NCBI GenBank assembly: GCA_964509545.1
Contig: CAZDXQ010000009.1
Span: 49,582-113,581 of the forward strand
Source of the DNA: JADJWR01 sp964509545
GTDB lineage: Bacteria; Pseudomonadota; Gammaproteobacteria; Burkholderiales; Burkholderiaceae_F
Direction: 5' to 3'
Length of the DNA stretch: 64,000 bases
The notes beneath the pieces were generated by a model, which had not been told where the DNA came from, did no database searches, and worked only from the letters and a program-made list of their open reading frames with translations. Positions within the stretch are counted from its first letter, which is position 1, and every line of letters starts with the position of its first letter. Below are positions 26,110 to 34,750 of this stretch, one piece after another. The translations under genes and the position numbers were made by a program.

Positions 26110-26218
26110 CGGCCGGATTCGGGGCGCGGAGGGGCCGCATTGTCGCAGCCCCGGGGCGCCGCTCAAAGCCGCGCTGCGGCAGCGCACGCGGCTGGCCGCC
26201 ACCGTGACGCTACCGAGG

Positions 26219-27004
26219 TCACCGGCCGCCGAAGCTTGCCGGCCGCTTGCCGATGAACGCGTCCACGCCCTCGGCAAAGTCGGCCGAAGCCGCGCAGCGC
26301 AGGAAGGCTGCGCGCTCGGCGTCGAGCTGCCCGCGCAGGTCGTGCTCGAAGGAGATCCGCATCAGCCGCTTCAGCTGCGCAATCGACTGCGCCGGGCCAC
26401 GGGCCAGCCGTTGCGCCAGTGCCAGCACCTGAGCGTCCAGTTCGGCCTCCGGCACGACGCGGTTGACCAGGCCCAGGCGCAGCGCCTCAGCGGCATCGAA
26501 ATGCTCGCCGAGCAGTGCGATCTCCAGTGCCTTGCGCAACCCGACCAGCCGCGGCAGCGACCAGGATCCCGACAGATCGCAGCTGGCGCCGATGTTCACG
26601 TAGGCAAACGTGAAGCGCGTGCCATGCGCCGCGATGGCGAAGTCGCAGGCCAGCGCCAGGCTCAGGCCCGCTCCCGCCACCGCGCCGTGAAGGGCGGCGA
26701 TCACCGGCGCGCGCATCTCGGCCAGCAGCACGATGGCCTCGTGCATCGGCCCGATCAGGCCGATTGCCGCACCGGTCGGGTCGGCGCGCAGCTCCGCAAG
26801 GTCGCCGCCGGCGGTGAAGGCGCCGCCGGCGCCGCCGATGATCACGGCGCGCACCGACGGGTCGGCGGCGATTTCGCGGCAGGCGTGCGCGAAACCCTGC
26901 GCCGTGGCTCGGTCGAGCGCGTTCAGCTGCGCCGGACGGTCGAATAGCAGCTGCACGATTTCGCCGTCGTGGCTCACCCGCAGCGAAGTAACCGGGGACG
27001 TCAT
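26219..27004 (-). CDS. enoyl-CoA hydratase/isomerase family protein, PaaG-like
   Basis: 261-residue crotonase-fold protein. The oxyanion-hole segments are GGAFTAGGDL and GAVAGAGLSLALACDFAIA. By my alignment both catalytic glutamates of true hydratases (rat Glu144 and Glu164) are replaced (Ser in GAGLS, Asn in FAYVNIG), while an Asp is kept in the segment SCDLSGSWSLPRLVG, as in PaaG/ring-1,2-epoxyphenylacetyl-CoA isomerase. So an isomerase is more likely than a hydratase. ATG 27004 is preferred over the GTG at 27016. It follows the acyl-CoA dehydrogenase by 15 nt on the same strand. Confidence 0.88.
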   Translation of the reverse strand: MTSPVTSLRVSHDGEIVQLLFDRPAQLNALDRATAQGFAHACREIAADPSVRAVIIGGAGGAFTAGGDLAELRADPTGAAIGLIGPMHEAIVLLAEMRAPVIAALHGAVAGAGLSLALACDFAIAAHGTRFTFAYVNIGASCDLSGSWSLPRLVGLRKALEIALLGEHFDAAEALRLGLVNRVVPEAELDAQVLALAQRLARGPAQSIAQLKRLMRISFEHDLRGQLDAERAAFLRCAASADFAEGVDAFIGKRPASFGGR

Positions 27005-27019
27005 CGACTCTGGCACCGC

Positions 27020-28267
27020 TTAGCCGACTCGGTAGTACGCGGCCGTCGAGCCGCGACTGGCCCTGGCCTTGGCCAGCTCGGCGCGTGCCACCGTGCGCAG
27101 GTGCACTTCGTCGGGGCCGTCGATGAAGCGCAGCGCCCGGCCCCACGTCCACAGGTACGACAGCGGCACGTCCGGCGTCAGCCCCATGGCGCCGAAAACC
27201 TGCATGGCGCGGTCGACCACCCGCGTCTGCAGCTGTGCCGCGACGACCTTGATCGCCGAGACATCGACCCGCGCCGCGGCGTTGCCGGCCTTGTCCATCA
27301 GCCATGCGGCGCGCAGCACCAACAGACGCGCCTGGTCGATCTCGATGCGCGAAGCCGCAATCCAGTCCTGCACGTTGGCAAAATCGGCGAGGTACCTGCC
27401 GAAAGTGCGCCGCTCGAGCGCCCGCTCGCACATCAGTTCCAAGGCGAGCTCGCACTGGCCGATCGTGCGCATGCAGTGGTGCACGCGCCCCGGGCCGAGG
27501 CGGGCCTGCGCCAGCTTGAAACCCTGCCCTTCCTCGCCGAGCAGGTTCGACGCCGGCACGCGTACGTCGCGGAAGGTGAGCTCGCAGTGCCCGTCGGGCG
27601 AGTGGTGATGCATGATGGGAATGTTGCGCACCACCGTGAGGCCCGGGGTGTCCATCGGCACCAGCACCATCGAGTGGCGCCGGTGCGGATCGGCCTCGGG
27701 TCGTTCATCGGTGACGCCGAGCACGATCGCGATGCGGCAGTTCGGATGCGCCGCGTTGGTGATGAACCATTTGCGGCCGTTGATCACGTACGAGTCGCCG
27801 TCGCGACGGATGCTGGTGCGGATGTTGGTCGCGTCCGACGAGGCCACGTCGGGTTCGGTCATGGCGAAGGCCGAGCGGATTTCGCCCGCCAGCAGCGGTT
27901 TCAACCACTGCTCGCGCTGCCCGGGATTCGCCGCCAGATACAGCAGCTCGATGTTTCCGGTATCGGGCGCGTTGCAGTTGAACACCTCGGAGGACCAGGG
28001 AATGCGGCCCATGATCTCGGCCATCGGCGCGTAGTCGAGGTTGGACATGCGCGTGCCGGGTTCGTCGGGCTTCAGGCCCGGCAGGAACAGGTTCCACAGC
28101 CCCGCGGCCCTGGCCTTCGCCTTCAGCGGCTCGACCACCGCCAGCGGATAAATGCCGGCCTCGGCGAGCCGGTGCCATTCGTCGTTGGCCGGCAGCACCT
28201 CGCGATCGACAAAGCGGCGCAGCGTCTGCTGCATCGCCTGTGCCTCGGCAGAGAAATCGAAGTCCAT
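27020..28267 (-). CDS. acyl-CoA dehydrogenase (ACAD11-like)
   Basis: 415-residue FAD flavoprotein that forms the 2,3-double bond in acyl-CoA and passes electrons to ETF. Motifs are FAMTEPDVASSDATNI, YVINGRKWFITNAAHPNC, and a C-terminal AMQVFGAMGLTPDVPL with LRFIDGPDEVHLRTVARAEL typical of the ACAD10/11-type branch that acts on unusual or longer chains. ATG 28267 has GAGGAG five bases upstream; a GTG two codons earlier is also possible. An isomerase gene follows and a branched-chain-type importer precedes it on the same strand, which suggests uptake and degradation of one class of carboxylic acid. Confidence 0.92.
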   Translation of the reverse strand: MDFDFSAEAQAMQQTLRRFVDREVLPANDEWHRLAEAGIYPLAVVEPLKAKARAAGLWNLFLPGLKPDEPGTRMSNLDYAPMAEIMGRIPWSSEVFNCNAPDTGNIELLYLAANPGQREQWLKPLLAGEIRSAFAMTEPDVASSDATNIRTSIRRDGDSYVINGRKWFITNAAHPNCRIAIVLGVTDERPEADPHRRHSMVLVPMDTPGLTVVRNIPIMHHHSPDGHCELTFRDVRVPASNLLGEEGQGFKLAQARLGPGRVHHCMRTIGQCELALELMCERALERRTFGRYLADFANVQDWIAASRIEIDQARLLVLRAAWLMDKAGNAAARVDVSAIKVVAAQLQTRVVDRAMQVFGAMGLTPDVPLSYLWTWGRALRFIDGPDEVHLRTVARAELAKARASRGSTAAYYRVG

Positions 28268-28384
28268 CGCCACTCCTCGTCATCGCGCCGCCGCTGCGGC
28301 GCGCAGGCACATTCTCGGACAATCATGCGAGGCGTGCGACAGTCGACAGCGCCCGCACGGCGCAGGGGTTGCAGCCGGCACAGG

Positions 28385-29086
28385 CTAGAGACCCAGAACC
28401 GCCCGCACCGGCGGCGATGGCGGAGAAAGTTCGGCGACGGTAGCCGCGCCCACCAGATGACCGCGATCGAGCAGCAACGCACGATCGGCGACGGCGGCGA
28501 CGAACCGCGGGTTCTGCTCGGAAAGCAGCACGGCCACGCCCTGCGCCTTCATCGCCCGCACCGCGGCCGCGAGCCGGGTGACGACGATCGGCGCGATGCC
28601 CTCGGACGGCTCGTCGAGCAGCACCAGCCGCGGCCGGCCCGCCAGCGTGCGCGCCAGCGCCAGCATCTGCTGCTCGCCGCCGCTCATCTGCACGGCGCGC
28701 CGGTCGAGCATCTCGCGCAGGTTCGGGAACAGCGCCAGCAGCGGCTCGAGATCCAGCGGCCGGCCCTGGCTGCCGACGAGAAGGTTTTCGCGCACCGACA
28801 GGTCGCCGAAGATGCGCCGGTCCTCTGGCACGTAACCCAACCCGCGCCGCGCCCGAAGATGCGGCGGCAGCGCATCGATGCGGCGACTTTCGAACTCGAT
28901 CTCGCCCCGGCTCGACACCAGGCCGATGATGCTCTTGAGCAACGTCGACTTGCCGGCGCCGTTGCGGCCGATCAATGCCACCACTTCGCCCGCCGCGACA
29001 TCGAGTTGCAGCCCGAACAGCGCCTGCGCCTTGCCGTAGAAGGCATCGAGGCCGCGCAGGGCCAGGGTCGTCGCCACAGCGTTCAA
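28385..29086 (-). CDS. livF: branched-chain-type ABC importer ATPase, LivF-like
   Basis: 233-residue ATPase. Walker A is GRNGAGKSTLLKS, the signature is MSGGEQQML and Walker B LVLLDEPSEG, the last being the LivF-type variant. No ATG is available near the right length; a TTG at 29086 after CAGGGTG gives the family size (about 235), and GTG 29077 is the alternative. The coding region begins within 116 nt of the LivG-like stop at 29202. It belongs to the importer encoded upstream. Confidence 0.9.
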   Translation of the reverse strand: MNAVATTLALRGLDAFYGKAQALFGLQLDVAAGEVVALIGRNGAGKSTLLKSIIGLVSSRGEIEFESRRIDALPPHLRARRGLGYVPEDRRIFGDLSVRENLLVGSQGRPLDLEPLLALFPNLREMLDRRAVQMSGGEQQMLALARTLAGRPRLVLLDEPSEGIAPIVVTRLAAAVRAMKAQGVAVLLSEQNPRFVAAVADRALLLDRGHLVGAATVAELSPPSPPVRAVLGL

Positions 29087-29201
29087 CGCTGCACCCTGCC
29101 GATGCGGGTGACGCGAGCGCCGCGGCTGCTGCGCACGCGGCCTGCCGCCGCGCCGCGGCCCCGCCCCAGCACTGGCGCCCGCGCCAGGCCTCGGCGACGC
29201 C

Positions 29202-29945
29202 TCATCCGGCCTCGCCGAAGTAGGCCGCCTGCACGGCAGGCAGCGCGCGTACCTCTTCGGGGACGCCATCGGCGATCAGTTGACCGCGCGACATGACGAG
29301 CAGCCGTCGCGCATAGCCGAAGACCACGTCCATGCTGTGCTCGGTGAACAGCACCGTCAGCCCCCGGTCGGCCGCGATCGCCGCGACCAGGTCCATCAGC
29401 GAGCGCCGCTCCGCCGCCGCCATGCCGGCGGTCGGCTCGTCCATCAGCAGCAGTTGCGGTTCGCCGGCCAGCGCGATGGCCAGTTCGAGCCGCTTGACAT
29501 CGGCGTAGGCGAGGTCTGCGGCGGCACGCTCGCCCTGCTCCTGCAGTTCGACGCGCGCCAGCAGCGCCTGCGCCTCGTCGCCATGCAGTCGCCAAAGCGG
29601 CCGCCAGGGATCGACATGCCGGCCGCGGCGCGCGGCCAGCGCCACCTGCACGTTCTGCCGCACGGTCATCGACGCAAACGCCTGCGCCGACTGGAAGCTG
29701 CGTCCTATGCCGAGGCGCGCACGCTGCGCCGGCGCCAGCCGGGTGACATCGCGGCCGGCGAACAGCACGCGGCCGGCGTCCGCCGCCTGCTGTCCGGCAA
29801 TCACGGCGAAAAGCGTCGACTTGCCGGCGCCGTTCGGCCCGATCAGCGCGGCGAACTCGCCGGCCTGCAGTCGGACGCTGACGCCGTCGACGGCGCGCAC
29901 GCCGCCGAAGTGCCTGGCGATGCCCTCGCCGCGCAGCAGGCTCAT
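29202..29945 (-). CDS. livG: branched-chain-type ABC importer ATPase, LivG-like
   Basis: 247-residue ATPase. Walker A is GPNGAGKSTLFAV, Walker B LLLMDEPTAG, and the signature region is the degenerate LAYADVKRLELA that takes the place of the usual LSGGQ, as is common in LivG proteins. ATG 29945 overlaps the permease stop (ATGA). It is placed upstream of the LivF-like gene on the same strand. Confidence 0.93.
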   Translation of the reverse strand: MSLLRGEGIARHFGGVRAVDGVSVRLQAGEFAALIGPNGAGKSTLFAVIAGQQAADAGRVLFAGRDVTRLAPAQRARLGIGRSFQSAQAFASMTVRQNVQVALAARRGRHVDPWRPLWRLHGDEAQALLARVELQEQGERAAADLAYADVKRLELAIALAGEPQLLLMDEPTAGMAAAERRSLMDLVAAIAADRGLTVLFTEHSMDVVFGYARRLLVMSRGQLIADGVPEEVRALPAVQAAYFGEAG

Positions 29946-31819
29946 CGCGCCTGTCCCGCCGACCCGCCGCCCGCCGCGGTCGCCCTCGCGCGCGGCTCGA
30001 AGCGCTGGCGCAGGAAACCGGCGATGCCCTGCGGAAAGGCGATCGCCAGCACGACGATCGCCAGGCCGAGCACCAGCCGCCAGTGCTCGGTGCCGCGCGT
30101 CAGCTCGACCGCCAGCCCGTGATAGGCGGCGGCGCCGACGATCGGCCCCGACAGCGTCTGCAGGCCGCCGGCGAGCACCATGACCAGCGCGTCGAGCGAC
30201 TGCGCGATCGCCAGCGAGTTCGGAAACACCGACCCTTTCTGGTACGCATTGAGCACGCCGGCGAGGCCGGCAAAAGCACCGCCGGCGGCGAAGGCCGCCC
30301 ACTGCACTCGGCCGACGTCGATGCCGCTGGCCTCGGCGCGCAGCGGCGCGTCGCGGCCGGCACGAAGCGCGTAGCCGAAAGGCGCCAGCGCGGCGCGCCG
30401 CGCTAGGTACAGGCTGGCGGCCGCGAGCAGCAAAGTCAGCACGTAATAGGCGGTCTTGCCGGCCAGTGGCGCGGGCGGCCAGAGGCCGAGGATGCCGTTG
30501 TCGCCGCCGGTGACTTCGACCCACTGCGTCGCCACCGACCACAGGATCTGCGCGAATGCCAGCGTCAGCATCGCCGCATAGACGCCTTGCGCGCGCAGCA
30601 CGAACCAGCCCGAGGCGGCCGCGGCCACGCCGGCAAGCAGCGCACCGGCGAGCAGGTTCAGCGCAAACGGCAGGGCGAGCAGCCGTGCCGCGAGCGCCGC
30701 GCCGTAGGCACCCAGCCCGAAGAAGGCGGCGTGGCCGAACGAGGTGATGCCGCCGTGGCTCATGAAGAAATGCAAGCTGGCGGCGACGATCGCCAGGATC
30801 GCCATCTCGGTCAGGATCACCAGCGCGTAGTCGCTGGCCCACAGCGGCGCGCTCGCCGCAGCAATCAGCGCCAGCAGGGCGACGCTGCGCAGTGCTCCAC
30901 CGGCAGGCTGGAACGGCGCGTGCGGGTGCAGCCGTGCGTGGGTGGCGATCTCGGCCCGGCCGAGCAGTCCGAATGGCCGCACGATCAGCACCAGCGCCAT
31001 GGCGACGAAGGCCAGCACCAGCGCCGACTTCGGCAGCCACAGCACGCCGAAGGCATGCAGCAGCCCGATCAGCAGCGAGGCGAGGAAGGCGCCGCTGATC
31101 GAACCCAGGCCGCCGACGACCACGACGACGAAGGCCTCGACGATCACCGCGAGGTCCATCTGCAGCGTGATCGACTCGCGCGGGATCTGCAGCGCGCCGG
31201 CCAGGCCGGCGAGAAACGCACCGAGCGCGAACACGGTCGTGAACAGCCAGCGACGGTCCACGCCCAGCGCCGAAGCCATCTGGCCGTCGCTGGTCGCCGC
31301 GCGCACCTCGATTCCCCAGCGGGTCCGATGGAATACGGCCCAAAGCGCGGCAAATACCAGCGGGCCGGCGGCCAGCAGCAGCAGCGTGTACTGCGGCACG
31401 AAGGCGCCGGCCATCTCGACCGCGCCGGCCAGCCCGGGCGCGCGCGGCGCGAACAGATCCTCGGGCCCCCACAGCCAAAGGGTCAGGTCCTGCACGATCA
31501 GCACCACGCCGAAGGTGGCGAGCAACTGGAAGATCTCCGGCGCCTCGTAGATGCGACGCAGGATCAGCACCTCGATCAGCACGCCGGCCGCCGCCACCAT
31601 CAGTGCCGCCAGCAGCATGCCGCCGAAGTAGCCGGCAGGCGTGACCGGAAGGCTCCCGGTGATCGTGTAGGCGAGATAGGCGCCAAGCATGTACAGCGAG
31701 CCGTGCGCGAAGTTCACGACCCGCGTGACGCCGAAGATGATGGTCAGTCCGGCCGAGACCAGGAAAAGCGTCGAGGCGTAGGCCAGGCCGGTGAGGAACT
31801 GGGCGAGGAGCAGATCCAT
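29942..31819 (-). CDS. fused LivH-LivM permease of a branched-chain-type importer
   Basis: 625-residue inner-membrane protein in which two permeases normally encoded separately are joined. Residues 1 to about 290 are LivH-like (LFLVSAGLTIIFGVTRVVNFAHGS, then GGLGSISGAFLASLLIGL). Residues about 310-605 are LivM-like (HFFMSHGGITSFGHAAFFGLGAYG, RVQWAAFAAGGAFAGLAGVL). The joining segment is short and hydrophilic (LLGRAEIATHARLHPHAPFQPAGG). The order then continues with LivG and LivF, both coupled. The transported ligand is likely a hydrophobic amino acid, amide or aromatic acid. Confidence 0.93.
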   Translation of the reverse strand: MDLLLAQFLTGLAYASTLFLVSAGLTIIFGVTRVVNFAHGSLYMLGAYLAYTITGSLPVTPAGYFGGMLLAALMVAAAGVLIEVLILRRIYEAPEIFQLLATFGVVLIVQDLTLWLWGPEDLFAPRAPGLAGAVEMAGAFVPQYTLLLLAAGPLVFAALWAVFHRTRWGIEVRAATSDGQMASALGVDRRWLFTTVFALGAFLAGLAGALQIPRESITLQMDLAVIVEAFVVVVVGGLGSISGAFLASLLIGLLHAFGVLWLPKSALVLAFVAMALVLIVRPFGLLGRAEIATHARLHPHAPFQPAGGALRSVALLALIAAASAPLWASDYALVILTEMAILAIVAASLHFFMSHGGITSFGHAAFFGLGAYGAALAARLLALPFALNLLAGALLAGVAAAASGWFVLRAQGVYAAMLTLAFAQILWSVATQWVEVTGGDNGILGLWPPAPLAGKTAYYVLTLLLAAASLYLARRAALAPFGYALRAGRDAPLRAEASGIDVGRVQWAAFAAGGAFAGLAGVLNAYQKGSVFPNSLAIAQSLDALVMVLAGGLQTLSGPIVGAAAYHGLAVELTRGTEHWRLVLGLAIVVLAIAFPQGIAGFLRQRFEPRARATAAGGGSAGQAR

Positions 31820-31996
31820 GGAGCCTATGCGGCGGAGTCGTGGCGACGATGGCGCGGCGCGCCCGCGACGTCATCGCGCAGCGCGCATCATAGGTTCGCG
31901 CGCGGCGGCGACCGGCCGCCGAGCGTGGCCGGCGCAGGCGGCCCGCGCCGGCGCGCCCGTGTCAACGACGCCGCCGATGCGCGGCGGCGGACCGCG

Positions 31997-33220
31997 TCAC
32001 TTCATCGCTTCCGCCGGTCTGCGCCGGCGCACTTCGTCGTCGCCCGGCAGGTACTTCGCGCCGTCGGCGTAGCGCCACTCGACCATCGTGCCTTTGCCCC
32101 CGCGCACGTCGAGCTTGCCGACATAGGCGCCCATCGTCGACTGCTGGTCGAGCGCGCGCATGACGACCGGGCCGAACGGCGTCGAAAACTGCAGGCCGCG
32201 CAGCGCCGCGATCAGGCGCTCGGTGTCGGTCGACCGGGCTTTGGCGATGGCGGCGAAGATCGCCTGCATCGCCGCGTAGCCGACCACCGAACCGAGCCGC
32301 GGGTTGTCGTTGTGCCGCCTGTAGTAGGCGTTGAAGAACTTGGCGTGCTCCGGCGTGTCGATCTGGTCCCACGGATAGCCGGTGACGATCCAGCCCTTCG
32401 GCGTCTCGTCCTTCAGCACGTCGAGGTACTCGGGCTCGCCCGACAGCAGGCTCACCGTCGGCACGCGCGGGAACAGGCCGCGCAGGTTGCCTTCGCGCAC
32501 CAGACGCGCCAGGTCGGCGCCGAAGGTGACGTTGAACACCGCTTCCGGCCGCGCGGCAAGCACGGCCTGCACCGTGCTGCCCGCTTCCAGCTTGCCGAGC
32601 GCCGGCCACTGCTCGGCGACGAACTCGACGTCCGGCCGCGCGCTCTTCAGCAGCGCCTTGAAGCTCGCCACCGCGCTCTGCCCGTACTCGTAGTTCGGCG
32701 CGATGCTGACCCAGCGCTTCGCCGGCAGCTTTCGCGCCTCCTCGACCAGCATCGCGCTCTGCATGTAGGTGCTGGCACGCAGGCGGAAGGTGTAGCGGTT
32801 GCCCTTGTCCCAGACCAGCGCGTCGGTCAGCGGCTCGCTGGCCATGAACAGGATCCTGTTGCGCGCCGCAAACTCGGCCACCGCCAGACCGACGTTCGAC
32901 AGGAAGGTTCCAGCGAGCAGATCGACCTTTTCGCTGGCCACCAGTTCGGTGGCATGGCGGACGGCGTCGTCGGGTTTGCCGGCATCGTCGCGGGCGATCA
33001 CCTCGACGCGGCGACCGAGCAGTCCTCCGGCGGCGTTGACCTCCTCGACCGCCAGTTCCCAGGCCTTGCGGTAGGGCACGAGGAACTGCGGGATCGTCGA
33101 ATAGCTGTTGATTTCGCCGATGCGGATCGGCCGAGCCGCCTGCGCCCGGCCGATCAAAGGCCAGGTTGCGCCGGCGGTGGATGCCAGCAGCAGGCGCCGG
33201 CGCGTTTTCGATTCGACCAT
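31997..33220 (-). CDS. livK: branched-chain-type ABC importer binding protein
   Basis: 407-residue periplasmic binding protein (Peripla_BP_6). The leader MVESKTRRRLLLASTAGATWP has an RRR-LLL run resembling a Tat signal, with cleavage around GRAQA. The mature part opens RPIRIGEINSYSTIPQFLVPYRKAWELAVEEVNAAGG and contains APNYEYGQSAVASFKALL and AQVFAAI-like YAAMQAIFAAIAKA. A GGGGAAGGG site precedes the ATG. It is first in the minus-strand importer run; 177 nt separate it from the permease and show no gene. Confidence 0.92.
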   Translation of the reverse strand: MVESKTRRRLLLASTAGATWPLIGRAQAARPIRIGEINSYSTIPQFLVPYRKAWELAVEEVNAAGGLLGRRVEVIARDDAGKPDDAVRHATELVASEKVDLLAGTFLSNVGLAVAEFAARNRILFMASEPLTDALVWDKGNRYTFRLRASTYMQSAMLVEEARKLPAKRWVSIAPNYEYGQSAVASFKALLKSARPDVEFVAEQWPALGKLEAGSTVQAVLAARPEAVFNVTFGADLARLVREGNLRGLFPRVPTVSLLSGEPEYLDVLKDETPKGWIVTGYPWDQIDTPEHAKFFNAYYRRHNDNPRLGSVVGYAAMQAIFAAIAKARSTDTERLIAALRGLQFSTPFGPVVMRALDQQSTMGAYVGKLDVRGGKGTMVEWRYADGAKYLPGDDEVRRRRPAEAMK

Positions 33221-33310
33221 CCCTTCCCCTTTTCCGACGCGGATTCGCGGCAGGCCGCCGCGATGCGCCGCGTAGAATAACGGCCTTCAACGCCGCTCAT
33301 GCCTGCGCCG

Positions 33311-33634
33311 ATGACTCACGTCGTCACCGAATCCTGCATCAAGTGCAAATACACCGACTGCGTCGACGTCTGCCCCGTGGACTGCTTCCGCGAGGGACCG
33401 AACATGCTGGTCATCGAGCCCGACGAGTGCATCGACTGCGCCGTCTGCATCCCCGAGTGCCCGGTCAACGCCATCTACGCCGAGGAGGACGTGCCCGAAG
33501 ACCAGCGCCAGTTCATCGCCCTTAACGTCGAACTTTCGCGCGCATGGCCGTCGATCACCCGCATGAAGCCGCACCCGGAAGACGCCGACGAGTGGAAAGA
33601 CGTCCGCGACAAACTGAAGTACCTCGAGCGTTGA
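33311..33634 (+). CDS. fdxA: 7Fe ferredoxin FdxA
   Basis: 107-residue cytoplasmic electron carrier. It has the Azotobacter FdI-type set CIKCKYTDCVDVCPVDCF followed by CIDCAVCIPECP, which binds one [3Fe-4S] and one [4Fe-4S] cluster, and a C-terminal extension ending DKLKYLER. MTHVVTES at 33311 is the conserved start; an in-frame ATG at 33299 is also possible. It sits just upstream of a ferredoxin-NADP reductase, a natural redox partner. Confidence 0.95.
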   Translation: MTHVVTESCIKCKYTDCVDVCPVDCFREGPNMLVIEPDECIDCAVCIPECPVNAIYAEEDVPEDQRQFIALNVELSRAWPSITRMKPHPEDADEWKDVRDKLKYLER

Positions 33635-33725
33635 CCGCCTGCCGCCGCCCGGCCTCGCGCCCTTTCGTGGCAGTTGAAAGCGCGGCGGGCGCCGAGCCGC
33701 CTCAAGCCCGCCGCGCCAATTTCTC

Positions 33726-33772
33726 CGCTTCGCGTGCACGTGCGTCGCGCAGCGACGCGTACACGCGAAGCG
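33726..33772 (+). other. long imperfect hairpin just before fpr
   Basis: CGCTTCGCGTG...CACGCGAAGCG pairs across 47 nt centred near 33749, with a second matched core GCGTCGC/GCGACGC and two mismatches. It ends 8 nt before the fpr start, where no ribosome-binding site is visible. It could end fdxA transcription (though no T-tract follows) or restrain fpr translation. Confidence 0.45.
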
Positions 33773-33780
33773 CTTAGCCG

Positions 33781-34581
33781 ATGGTTGCCCCCGACAAGTA
33801 CACCGCGGAGAAGATCCTCTGGATTCACCCGTGGGCGCCTAACCTCTTCTCCTTCCGGCTGACGCGGTTCAAGGGCTTCCGCTTCGTGCCCGGGCAGTTC
33901 GCGCGACTGGGCGTGAAGAAGCCGGACCCCAACAACCCGAAGAACCCCTCCGGCGAGAAGATCGTCTGGCGCGCCTATTCGATCGTCTCCGCCGACTATG
34001 ACGAGCACCTGGAGTTCTATTCGATCGTCGTGCCGGGCGGGGAGTTCACCTCCGAACTGTCGCGGCTGAAGGTCGGCGACACCGTCTATGTCGAGAAGAC
34101 CAATTACGGTTTCCTGACCCTCGACCGCTTCGAAAACGGCGCCGACCTGTGGATGCTTTCCACCGGCACCGGGCTGGCGCCGTTCCTGTCCATGCTGTGG
34201 GATCCGCGCACCTGGGAGCAGTACGAAAACCTGATCCTGGTGCACAGCGTGCGCTACCCGAATGAGCTGGCATACGCCGACACGATCGAGGCGTTCCGCA
34301 GCCACGAGTTGTTCGCGCCGATGGCGCAAAAGCTGCGCTACGCGCAGGCCGTGACCCGCGTGAACGTGCCCGCAACGCTGGCTGCGCGCATTCCGGCCGC
34401 GATCGCCGATCACTCGCTCGAGGCGCATGTCGGCCTGTCGCTCGACCACCAGCGCTCACGCATCATGATCTGCGGCAATCCGGAGATGGTCGACGACACG
34501 CGCAAGCTGCTCGCCGGGCATGGCTACACGACGTCGCGGCGCGGCGCCCCCGGGCACATGGCGGTCGAGAACTACTGGTAA
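33781..34581 (+). CDS. fpr: ferredoxin--NADP(+) reductase
   Basis: 266-residue FAD enzyme of the FNR family, moving electrons between NADPH and ferredoxin. The FAD motif is RAYSIVSADYDEHLEFYSI, the NADP part begins LWMLSTGTGLAPFLSMLWD and the C-terminus is HMAVENYW with the aromatic end typical of Fpr. The length fits the bacterial class. Start ATG 33781 has no clear ribosome-binding site and lies just after the hairpin. It pairs with fdxA upstream. Confidence 0.95.
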   Translation: MVAPDKYTAEKILWIHPWAPNLFSFRLTRFKGFRFVPGQFARLGVKKPDPNNPKNPSGEKIVWRAYSIVSADYDEHLEFYSIVVPGGEFTSELSRLKVGDTVYVEKTNYGFLTLDRFENGADLWMLSTGTGLAPFLSMLWDPRTWEQYENLILVHSVRYPNELAYADTIEAFRSHELFAPMAQKLRYAQAVTRVNVPATLAARIPAAIADHSLEAHVGLSLDHQRSRIMICGNPEMVDDTRKLLAGHGYTTSRRGAPGHMAVENYW

Positions 34582-34750
34582 CGGCTTGCATCGGTTATGC
34601 TTCGCCCGCCGATTGGCCTGACCAGTTGACCATATACGGGCTGAATGACCGTCTTTTCCGTCGTTCGCGGGCGATCTGCCGGGGGGAGCATCGGTCTGCA
34701 CGACCAGCGGGGGAGACCCGGCTGGAGGGTATCGTTCCGGGGAGGGCCGG

